Shown in pieces: positions 12,415 through 22,813 of a stretch of DNA of 64,000 bases. The translations under genes and the position numbers were made by a program. The DNA is taken from NCBI GenBank assembly GCA_021464245.1, contig JADCRB010000031.1, positions 2,713,709 through 2,777,708 on the forward strand, given 5' to 3'. The notes below the pieces were generated by a model. It searched no databases, was not told the origin of the DNA, and saw nothing but the letters and a program-made list of their open reading frames with translations. How positions within the stretch are numbered: position 1 is the stretch's first letter; the number at the start of each line of letters is the position of its first letter. The stretch comes from Carallia brachiata. Its lineage: Eukaryota; Streptophyta; Magnoliopsida; Malpighiales; Rhizophoraceae.

Positions 12415-12775
12415 CAAAAAGTTATTTCCTTGAGTATTTGGATGGAGAGAGTGGCGCTCTCCAGCCAATATCTACATTTTTATTAGGAGATGTTTGGCAT
12501 TGCAAAATATGGTATTTGCCAACTACCTGATAAATGTCTCTTATATCATTAATTAACGGGTCAACCATTCTTTGTCGGTGGTCGCAAAAACAACAATTAA
12601 ATTGGGGAAAACTCCCCTTTGCTGGCCCGCAGAGAACGATGCAAATTCTAAAGCTTAACTTGCTTGAAAAGCAATGGTTTTTAATGGGAAGAAGTAGAGA
12701 GCCGGGCGTGGAAGCCTCGGAGGGCATGGGCGGCATTGTAGGTGTGGGATGCGCGTCTTGTTCTTGTTTTTTTTC
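12415..12775 (-). other. Unidentified G+C-richer fragment, possibly a retro-insertion
   Basis: The minus strand is open for 104 codons (12736-12422). A run of T at 12402-12410 on the + strand would be a poly(A) tail if the fragment were a minus-strand retro-insertion. I recognise no domain and see no clear target duplication. It lies next to the LINE fragment at 11992-12330 and may be related debris. Confidence 0.2.
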
Positions 12776-12944
12776 TTAAAAAAATATATAAAATAAACAT
12801 ATATTTAAGATAAATGTGTAAAAAAAAAGAATGTATAAACAGTTATTAAAAAAATTGTTCTTTATTTTTCAATCATTAAAATATATATATATATATATAT
12901 ATACACATTTTTATTTACTTGTATGCACATTTTTCAAAAAGTGT

Positions 12945-13300
12945 AGTTTTCGAGTGTGTTTGGGGTGCGAAGAAATGAGGGAAAAGAAGGGGAAAGGAGG
13001 AGAAAAAAAAGGAAAGTTAAGAAAAAATAAAATTATTTGGAGTGATATAGAAAGTTGAGAGAAAGAAAGAATGATGAATAATAATTCGTGAGAGAAAAAG
13101 ATAGGAGAAAATAAAATTGTTTGGAGGAGTAGAAAAATGTAAGAGAAATAAACTATGGTAAAAAAAGTAAATAGTAATTTGTGAGAGAAAAAATAGAAAG
13201 AAAATAAAATTATTTAGAATGATGTAAAAATAAAAAAATAATAATAAATAATAATAATTATATTTCTTTTTCTCTTCATTTTTTCTTGTACACCAAAGAT
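12945..13300. repeat. A/GA-rich repeat family, copy 1
   Basis: The segment shows an internal period of roughly 90 bases. AAAATAAAATTATTTGGA, then GAAAGAATGATGAATAATAATT, then GTGAGAGAAAAA recur about two and a half times, ending in a TAATAATAATTATA block and a T/C-rich tail. The same order is found at 58560-58825. Its ends are loosely inverted (TTTGGGGTG against CACCAAAGA), so a MITE is possible. Confidence 0.55.
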
Positions 13301-14890
13301 GGCCGAATATGCCAGCAGCTACTATCACCCTTTTTTTTTCTAAGTGGAACCGTACTTGGACTCTTCGTTTGATTAGGCGAGAACTTATTAAATCTCAGCT
13401 GTAATATCACTAGCGTACGCATCACTTACATGAAAGACAGAAACATGCAGACAGAATCTTAGAAATTACACAATAATACAGAAGTTTACAAGTAGTTTGT
13501 TATCCATTTCTAATATTATATAGTATATAACACACATCACATGAAGACTAGCGAGAACAAGCAATTAACAACTATAGTCACGTCAAAAATAAAAAATAAA
13601 TAAATAAATAAATAACCACCATAGAAACCCCATTTGAATATCCTAAGTTCCTAACGACTCAACATTGCTTACAGGAGCAATAAGAGCAAAAACGCACCCC
13701 ACATGATTATACAGTTTAACCCAATTAATCTTAATTGACTAAGGTAATAATAAATACTATGATTAAGTGATCATTAAGGCTGCAATGAATGAATCAATGC
13801 ATATAAAATATAAAAAAACAAGCTGGAAGCAACTTGCTTTTGTCCTTTTTTTTTTTTTTTTTTGGCTTGTGTGCTGAGATATGGGACTTAATATTTAATG
13901 TACTTGTTATGCAAACAATTCAATTAAAAAAAGGAAACATTACATTACAAACATAGTATGTTAAGCCAAAATGGGATTATGGGGTCGGTGGAATCAGGTG
14001 CTTTAATTATCCGTTAGACAAGAGATAAGGAACGAAATTGCCTTCCTTACTCCACCATTATTCTTGGCTGTCTGTCGTCTTGATAAGAGTGTCGATCGCT
14101 AATGCTTTCACGTGGCATTGGAAAGGAAAGTGGTAAGGAACCACGAGACATCAAGGATTTGGACTTGTTATTTTTTAAGTTCTGTTTTTTTAATGTTGGG
14201 AAGAAAATATGATATTTATTAAAATAAATGAAATAATTTTTATTGTGTATTTTATGTTTTGATAGACCTTATAATGGATAAGGGAAAAAAAATAAAAGAA
14301 AAAAACACAGTTACATTAGATATAAACAGACAATCTTTATAATATTTTCAAAATTGTTATATAAACACAAATTTTTGACTCAAAAAAAGACAACAACATG
14401 CATTAAAGTATTAACAGAATAATCTGCGTGAAACAAATACAAGTATAACAATGATTGGAGTAATAATAAATTTGAAAGTAGGTGCTAAAAAATTATAAAT
14501 ATCTTTTCCTAACATGAATATATTTACATTTATAAAAAAACATACAATGTATATTTTTTAAAGAAAAAAATTATCAAATATAAAATTTTCAAAATTCTAA
14601 AAATATATAATTATTAAATAGTATTTAAGCCGTGCCTTTAGAATTAAAGGTTTTCAAACTTAGTATTTAAGCAAATTAGCTTTCAAACTTAGTAGTACCA
14701 TACCACTAGTTTAATTATAAATATCAAACACATTAACTACGAAATCTTAAATTTAAGTCTTATGAAGATGTCTAATAAAATTAAACTTATACTTATCCTG
14801 AAAACAATACCCTTTTAACAGGTTGAGAGAGCACAAGGCCCTGCTGTCTCATCTTTTTTGGTTGACGAAGTTAAAGACTTACTAGCACAG
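13301..14890. other. Upstream region of the lipoxygenase gene
   Basis: A/T-rich DNA with poly(T) at about 13847-13863 and several short A runs. No coding block or repeat ends were recognised. The lipoxygenase promoter lies at its right end. Confidence 0.5.
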
Positions 14891-14899
14891 TCTTTTGCC

Positions 14900-14907
14900 T
14901 ATAAATA
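14900..14907 (+). promoter_or_regulatory. TATA box of the lipoxygenase gene
   Basis: TATAAATA lies 121 bases before the first ATG of the reading frame (15021), a usual spacing for a plant core promoter with a short leader. Confidence 0.6.
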
Positions 14908-15020
14908 ACAGGGTATCCCTTTCCGTGCCCCTGCGTTAAGCACCAGTTTACTCCAAGAATCTCTTGCCTCTTATTACAACTAGTTTGAGTTTTTACTGGG
15001 ATCTGATCTTTCTGGTGCTG

Positions 15021-18000
15021 ATGCCGCGCTCAGAGATGTTTGAGAAAGTAATAGAAAAGTTCTGTGGGCAGACGAAAACTAAGGACAGAGGCAACGAATA
15101 TGAGCGCGGGAAGATCAGAGGGAAAGTAGTGCTGATGAAGAAGAATGTTTTGGACGTGACTGACATTAAAGCTTCTTTTCTTGATCGTGTTCACGAGCTG
15201 TTGGGAAAAGGGGTGTCTATTCAGCTCATTAGCTCCAGCCATCCAAACCCAGGTCAGCAAATTTTTCTCCTTTTCTTGAACTTTCTTCAATGGAACGACT
15301 GTGCCAGATATTTACAGAGAAAGAAAGAATTTTTGGGTTTTTTGTTGTTTCTTGTTAGGTGGGGGGACGAAGGTTCTAGGATAATGACAAAATGACTCCT
15401 TTTCAATCAAACAGTAAATGTCTTCACAAAGCATTTTTCTTGCACACATTGGTCGCCTCCATTTCCTTGTCGTACAAGGGAAAAGGACTTTGACCATTTA
15501 CGATTTTAGTGAGAGGGTTGTTACGAATAATTACTTTTTACCTTCTCTTTTACAATTATTAATTAATTTTGTGTTGTTTTATGTGTTCAGCGAATGGCCT
15601 GCGAGGGAAGCTTGGAAAGCCAGCTTTGTTGGAACAATGGATTACAAAAATTACTCAATTTACTGCCGAAGAAACGGCATTCAATGTAACTTTTGACTGG
15701 GACGAAGACATAGGCGTCCCTGGGGCTTTTATAATCAGAAACTATCATCACAGCCAATTTTACCTAAAGACACTCACTTTGGAAGATGTTCCTGGTTGTG
15801 GTCGTGTACATTTTGTCTGCAATTCATGGGTTTATCCTACGCACCGTTACAAGTATGATCGTGTGTTCTTCTCCAACAAGGTAATAATTTTGCATTCCTG
15901 TCGCTTTGTGAGATAATCTGTAGTGTCAAAAGTAATATGAGAGAAGCGAGAGAATTTGGGAAAGTGAAAATTGTATGAAGTTTTGATCACACTAAAGTGG
16001 GACCTAGTTTACACCAGAAAGACAAAGATTTAGTGGCTTTTTGTGAAAGCAAGGATACACCTTCTCAGACCCCCATAGCGTGGAGCTTTGTACTCTGAAC
16101 CCCATTTTTTTTTCCCTCGTCTTTTGCCTCAACTATTGAAAGCTTATTATTTTATTTCATTATTTTGTGGCCAAATCCCAATTTTATATACCAGAAGTTT
16201 CCCAGAAACTTTTCCTTGATTGGGTTCATAAGTTCTCTCGTCAACATCATGAATTTTTACGTTTTTGTAAGTGTGTGTTCGGTATATATAATTGGGCTAT
16301 GAATAATGTCTTAGGTCTACTTTCAGAATCAAAAGTTTTGTCTGTCTTGTCATGATTAACATATCTTCAGGATAAAAGGGGGAATCACTAACTGTAAATT
16401 TCTTTTTAGAGCTATCTTCCATGTCAAACACCTGAGGCATTATGCAAATATAGAGAAGAAGAACTTATACATCTCCGGGGAAACGGAAAAGGCAAGCTGA
16501 AGGAATGGGATAGAGTATATGACTATGCTTTCTACAATGATTTGGGCAGTCCAGACAAGCGAAAAGAATATGCACGGCCTGTTCTTGGTGGATCAAAGGA
16601 GTATCCATATCCAAGGAGAGGAAGAACTGGTCGGAAACCAACAAAATCTGGTTAGAAATATAAGTTGAATCGCCTTTGAATTGCATGTAAAATCCACTAA
16701 TGTGTTTCCGAATCAGTATTGATTGCTGAATATATCATGTTAGTAGTTTAACAGAAATTTAATTATGCCAGATCCCAATTCTGAGAGCAGACTGCCGCTT
16801 CTAAGTCTAGATATTTATGTTCCAAGGGACGAAAGGTTTGGCCACTTGAAGTTCTCTGACTTTCTGGCCAGTGCTCTGAAATCCCTGGTTCAAGTACTAG
16901 TCCCCGAGGTCACATCTTTATGTGACAGAACCATAAATGAATTTGACAGCTTTGAGGATGTTCTTAAGCTTTATGAAGGGGGTATTAAGCTACCTAATGG
17001 ACGTGCAGCAAAAAATTTAAGAGATCGCATTCCATGGGAGTTGTTGAAAGAACTTGTTCGGAATGATGGTGAGCGATTCCTGAAGTTCCCTATGCCTGAT
17101 GTGATCAAAGGTGTACACAGAAATTTCTCCTTACTCGTGGCTTGCAATAACTTGAGAAATTTGGCATCCTTATGGCATTTTATTGTACTTTCAATGATTG
17201 TAGTGGATAAGACTGCCTGGAGGACGGATGAAGAGTTTGGACGAGAAATGCTTGCTGGAGTTAATCCAGTCTGCATTAGTCGCCTGCAAGTAAAATAACT
17301 TCGTCCGATAGATAATCTAGTCTTTATGTCTTATCTGCTCTAACCTCCACAATATACTAAAAGTAGTACTTTTCTGCAGGAATTTCCCCCAGCAAGCAAG
17401 CTGGACCCTAAAGAATATGGAAACCAGCACAGTACAATAAAAAAAGAGCAGATAGAAGTGAACATGAATGGGCTCACCATAAATCAAGTACCAATAGTTT
17501 TTTTTTTATTTTTTTCATTTATTGCAGGATTTATTTATGATAAAAGACCAACTTTACGTTCTACAACGACAGTTCCCTGCTAATGGATGGTTCAATTTTT
17601 TCTTATATAGGCTCTCAAAAGCAACAGGCTATATATATTAGATCATCACGATGCATTGATGCCATATCTGGAGCGCATAAATTCGACAACCACAAAGACT
17701 TATGCCTCCAGAACAATCTTGTTACTGCAAGATGACGGGACATTAAAGCCATTGGCAATTGAGTTAAGTCTACCACATCCACAAGGCATGCATCACGGTG
17801 CCATCAGCATGGTCTTCACTCCATCAGACAATGGTGTTGAGGGCTCAGTATGGCAGCTGGCAAAAGCTTATGCTGCTGTAAACGATTCTGGTTACCACCA
17901 GCTCATTAGTCACTGGTATGGGCGTGCTGGTTGTATAGCAGCTTCTTGTAGATTGTTCTCGTTCCAAAGGAGTACCTGAGGTGGTTGCACATTTTTTTCA

Positions 18001-19142
18001 TTTTTTGCAGGTTGCGCACCCATTGTGCCATAGAACCAATTGTGATTGCCACAAACAGACAATTAAGTGTTCTCCATCCAATATACAAGCTTATGCAACC
18101 CCACTTCCGTGATACAATGAATATAAATGCCTTGGCTAGGCAGATACTCATCAATGCTGGCGGCTTACTTGAAAAAACTGTATTTCCAGCCAAATATGCT
18201 ATGGAAATGTCTTCTATCATGTACAAGGATTGGATTTTCACTGAGGAGGCACTCCCTGCTGATTTGCTCAAGAGGTAAACTGAAGAGATTTAAATTTCTT
18301 AAAATAGTCTCATATCTACACATCTGATCTTTCAAGAAGCAAATTTCTTCTTTTAACTACCTTACAGAGGAGTGGCTGTCCGAGATTCAAGCGTGCAGCA
18401 GCAGCATCGCCTTAGGCTCCTGATAGAAGATTACCCTTATGCAGTTGATGGACTAGAAATCTGGTCAGCGATCGAAACTTGGGTTGAAGAATATTGTGCT
18501 TTCTACTATCCCAGAGATGATTTAATCCAAGATGATAATGAACTCCAGTCATGGTGGACAGAGATACGCAATATAGGCCATGGTGATAAGAAAGATGAAC
18601 CATGGTGGCCAGATATGCAGACACGTTCTGATCTTACACACACATGCACCATCACCATATGGATAGCTTCAGCCCTTCATGCGGCGGTCAATTTTGGACA
18701 ATACCCTTATGCTGGCTTCCTTCCTAACCGTCCAACCATAAGCCGTAGATTCATGCCTGAGCCAGGCACTCCTGAATACGTAGAGCTAGAAAAGAATCCG
18801 GACTTGGCATTCCTGAAAATAATCACACCCCAGCTGCAAACCCTCCTCGGCATATCACTTATAGAGATTCTGTCAAGGCATGCTACTGATGAGATATACT
18901 TGGGACAGAGAGACTCCCCTGAGTGGACTACGGATGGAGAACCGCTAGCAGCATTTGAGAGATTCGGAAAGAAACTGATTGAAATAGAACAGAACATCAT
19001 TGAGAGGAACAATGACAATAGATGGAAGAACCGAGTTGGACCCGTCAAGGTGCCTTACACCTTGCTATTTCCCAGCACTTCAGATTACTCCAGGGAGAGT
19101 GGACTCACTGGCAGGGGAATTCCCAACAGTGTATCAATCTAG
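15021..19142 (+). CDS. Linoleate 9S-lipoxygenase (9-LOX), cytosolic
   Basis: This enzyme adds O2 to linoleic or linolenic acid to give hydroperoxides for oxylipin signalling. The nine exons are 15021-15252, 15591-15880, 16410-16650, 16772-17110, 17204-17289, 17380-17487, 17611-17915, 18011-18274 and 18368-19142. All introns are GT-AG and the sum is 2640 bases, giving 879 residues with no frame break. The N-terminal PLAT/LH2 beta-barrel is in exons 1-2; the catalytic domain follows. Predicted iron ligands are His533 and His538 (HWLRTH, split by intron 7), His726 and Asn730 (LHAAVN), and the C-terminal Ile879 of GIPNSVSI. Thr590-Val591 in LEKTVFP is the pocket pair of 9-lipoxygenases (13-types usually have Ser/Cys-Phe), and INAGG carries the Ala typical of S-stereospecific enzymes. 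There is no chloroplast transit peptide, fitting a cytosolic enzyme. The start at 15021 is the first ATG; 15036 is an alternative five codons later. Regiospecificity is inferred from motifs. Confidence 0.96.
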
Positions 19143-19803
19143 ATGCCTTCTCGATCCTATTTTGACGCCATTACTTTATGTTTGTAATTTCTTAAGGGTC
19201 TTGTGGGTGATCAAAGTGTATCAGAGACTGTCAACTAAGATTTTGTATGTGCCAACTTTGTAGGTCCCTACAAGCCTACTTATTCTTTCGTGTGGCATGT
19301 ATATGTTTAGCAGGAACTAACAAATTACGGTTGAGCCAAAAGAATACCATAACTTTATCTAGGACTGTGCAATAACTTAACAATTCAGTTGATTCTCTCA
19401 TAAATTTTGCTTCCATTGTTTTCCTTCTTAGAATGGAAGCAGCAATACCGTTACTAGAATTTAACTATTTTTATGTGCTTTTCGTTTTTCTTTCTTCTCT
19501 CTTTGATGAAACCATTTTATATGGAAGCTGAAGATTGAAAAGAACATACATACAGAAGTTATTGACAAATAGTATAACCAATAACCATTACTTAAAGTTG
19601 GCCCCTTTCACCACCGTCCATCCAAGCCACAAACGCCCAAGAAACTAGCCTTTTCCCCACTTCTACTGAACCCACGGCCAAAGGACCATAACCAGTTAAC
19701 CACTTAACCACCATCATTAAGTCACCCTTCAGATAGTTAGATCTCTAATTCTCCATAGCCATATCAACTTAATCTTCTCTCTTTCCACCGCAAAATAAAG
19801 CAA
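19143..19803. other. Downstream of lipoxygenase; no gene
   Basis: The first part is presumably lipoxygenase 3' untranslated sequence. From about 19600 the DNA becomes C-rich (ACCACC, CCATCC words), and it may be the 5' flank that arrived with the PsaD-like pseudogene. Confidence 0.4.
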
Positions 19804-20195
19804 ATGGAAACAGGCACCATTCATGTCACTTTCTAACACCAAGCCACAAAACGCGTTAAGAAGCATTAACGCAGCTGCTGCAGGGGGCAAAGCTGAGGCA
19901 CCCACAAAAGAAGCTCCAGTGGGCTAGTTAGACCCAAGAACCCCATCATCAAATTTCTGAGGCTGCACTGATGGGTTCGTTGGGAAAGGCCCAAGTAGAG
20001 TAGTTCTATGTGATCAAATGGGAGCAACCCCTAAAGAACCAATCTTTGAAATGCCAACTGGGCGTGCGGCCAGCATGAGGAAAGGCCCTAACTTACTTAA
20101 ATTGGCCTGGAAAGAGCAGTGGGTACTTGGCTGAAATTAAGTACAAGATTAAACATCAATTTTACCGAGTTGTATTTATGCAACTGGGGATGATT
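19804..20195 (+). pseudogene. psaD: PsaD (photosystem I subunit II) pseudogene, truncated
   Basis: Across shifting frames the DNA encodes recognisable pieces of the nuclear PsaD precursor: an initiation region at 19804, SLSNTKPQ in the transit peptide, APTKEAPVG, then [35 protein letters not shown] and finally EIKYKIKHQFYRV. Functional PsaD docks ferredoxin on the stromal side of photosystem I. Here the frame changes several times, stops occur (for example after EAPVG), a few codons are missing after KEQ, and similarity ends near 20195, before the conserved C-terminal third. PsaD genes are often intronless, so a retrocopy and a DNA-level duplicate cannot be told apart. It is not functional. 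Confidence 0.82.
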
Positions 20196-20587
20196 AATTG
20201 TATTTGTGATTGTGTGAGTACTTCTGGGTCTAATGCGACAATTGTATTATGCCATGTTACATGCATGCGTTGCATAATGTTTGTATTGTGCGTTGCCACC
20301 AGCACCAAAGGAATTTTTTTTTACACTGATTATGACCAAAACCGAAAGAATATCGACCATATGACTAAGTGTAACTTTTAAGTAGGAGAGGGGCAAAATG
20401 ATTTGCTGAACCATCTCATTTGGTAGATAGTCATTTTCTTCTACTTTTTTTTAAAAAAAAATCATTTTCTCTCAATATATGTTTTTTTAAACGAAAAAAA
20501 GGAAAATGAAAATTAGTTGAGTTTCCAAGTGAAAACAATTTGAAAGAATTAGGTGTCAAGGAGGACAAAAAACATAAATCAATCATT

Positions 20588-21480
20588 TTTTTTTTTGCTT
20601 TCACAAAAAAAAAAACAATAAAGCTGAATATAAAAAAATTATTTCATTATCCTCTTATGTATATATTTGTTTAATCAAGAACAACTTGCATTTTAGTAAA
20701 ACTCAAATATGTACAGAGAAGACTCATCTAAACGAGAGCTCACAGCTATATCATAAAAACAAACCCAACCACCTTTAACTTACAAGACACAACCTTCCAC
20801 CCATTTAGGCCCAACGCAAGCAACATCCACATGGCCCAACAAGAATATCAGACCCGAGCCCACAGCCTAGGGAAAAGACCAACCCGCATGGAGGAACGAA
20901 CGGGGCCGGAGACCCATCCGAAGAAGCACCCATGACCCAAAGGTCACAGGTGCCCTACTGCTGTTGTGGTGGCAAAACCCTCGAGCACCAAAGAAAGCGG
21001 CTAACCTTGAAGAGCCATTGGCGGCAACACAGCAGCAGTACTGGACGCATGTCGAGCATACCATAGCGCCACACACAAGGCGTGAACAGCCGAGCTTCAT
21101 TACAATTGGGAACCAAACAGGGAAGGGAAGAGCAAAAATCGACAACCAGCTACAAAAGACAACATGCGGCTTGGAGAAGCAAACCGAACTGTACAAAGGT
21201 GCCTTCAAGCCCAAAAAACGCCCCCTCCCCCCCACCAGCCCACCCATTAGATACTAGGAGGAGGCAAGGGAGATCAGAGAATCCTGACCCGAATTAGACA
21301 TCACAGTTGCAGACGACCCACTAAGAAGCTCAATATCGCCCACCCCACCAATAAGGACCACACTGGCAGCAACCACTACAGGGATGAAAGCCCCTATTAG
21401 CACCCACCAAAGGGGGTACAAAGCTCATAAAAGAGCGCAGGCGCTCAGATCAAACTGACCAAGTGATGGAGGCGACGAGA
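20588..21480 (-). mobile_element. Probable LINE 3' fragment, minus strand
   Basis: A G+C-richer island (about 20760-21480) stands out in A/T-rich DNA. On the minus strand it runs into an untranslated end containing GAGGATAATGAAATAATTTTTTT and then a poly(A)-like run (T run 20587-20598 on the + strand). That ending resembles plant L1-type LINEs. The open frames inside (for example 21247-20867 minus) show no domain I recognise. Target duplications were not found, so boundaries are approximate. Confidence 0.35.
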
Positions 21481-22813
21481 AAATTTTCGACGCACATTAA
21501 CAAAAATGGGCGCACGATATCCTATTATGTCTATTATTGTTGCTACACGATGGTGTTCAAATATTTTGTGGTCTTCTAAAAGTATAATGATATTGGATTG
21601 TAGTCGAACTATGGTCTTTTTGGGTATAAGAGGCCGATTCGAGTGGTAAAATCATGTTTCCGTATGAGCTTTGTTCATGAATCGGGAATAAATCTACCAA
21701 ACGGGAAGTTCTCATTATCGAAGACAAAAAAAAAAAATTAGGTAGATACAAAATAATAGACAAAATTAGAATGTGATGTCTGAATTATTATATCGTAAAA
21801 AATATATTAATTTTTTAAAAAATTATTAAATTAATTGTATTTTACGTATCGTAAATTAAGTATTTATATAATCGTTAAAAAAAAATGGCGGGGAAGACCC
21901 GTTAAGACGATTTGGGACGGATCTGAAACTTATGAAGATTTAACAGTGGTGACATTTGTGGTTGCCTATAATAACAACCTTGAAGTGATTCTTCTACATT
22001 AAATAATAAGAGATTAAAGATTAGTTAAAAGAACCATAAAGATAGCCATCCACGTCACAACTGCCATCACATTTTGTTTTCCTGCGAAAAACAATTGATT
22101 AAGTATGAATGTCCCTATCTAAAGCTGATTGTCTAGTCAGATAATTAAGGTGGCTGGTGGATATCGCTATCTGATACCCCTTTGGGTGACAGCATAAATG
22201 GAGGACACATACGTGTAATGGGCTTAAACGACAACCACATTGCATCCAATGCCTTCATTGGTGCTAATAAAGCTAGCTAGCATCGTATATTATGTGACAC
22301 TGTTGGAAGCTTCTCGCATTCTAATAGCATTAAATTTTTCTACGAAAGTTTCTTAAAAAACCGTTAGATTATAAAAAATATATTAAATTTTAAAAATATA
22401 TATATATATATCGATAAATATCATTAAATGAACTATACACATCTCATTTATTTTTTATTTTATTGTTAAGTAGTAAAGCTCAAATTTTCATTTTTGAGAA
22501 TAATAGCAAAGAAATTAGAATTACTGACAATTGATGTTTACAAAGACTGCTGACACCGTTTGAGGATATGAGGTTTTTTTTTTTATTATTACTCTACAAT
22601 TATGAGACCATTCATTTATTCGCCCTATGCACATTTGGTCATTACACAGACGTCATAACATAATGTACAGTACATCGGAACCGACCGATCAACCACCCGC
22701 CTCTTGTCCTAATGGCAAGCCATCTAAACATGCCCCTTTTAGGTCAGGAGTCCAAGGGCTGGTAGTGTCAACCAAAGGAACCGACCGATCAAACCCTTAA
22801 AATTGTGGTTTGA
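21481..22813. other. Intergenic; downstream of the HAD gene
   Basis: Mostly A/T-rich, with short AT microsatellites near 22395. A small G+C-richer piece at about 22690-22790 has TAATGGCAAGCC and GGTCAGGAGTCC words that vaguely recall tRNA-type A and B boxes, not enough to call a SINE. Confidence 0.4.

Noticed and set aside
12831..13328. Open frames of about 75-105 codons on both strands
   Set aside because: They are translations of the A/GA-rich repeat and AT microsatellite, with Lys- or Phe-rich nonsense composition.
14964..15020. Upstream extension of the lipoxygenase frame from a TTG codon
   Set aside because: There is no ATG in this extension; the first ATG is at 15021, downstream of a TATA box at a normal distance, and gives a protein of usual 9-LOX length.
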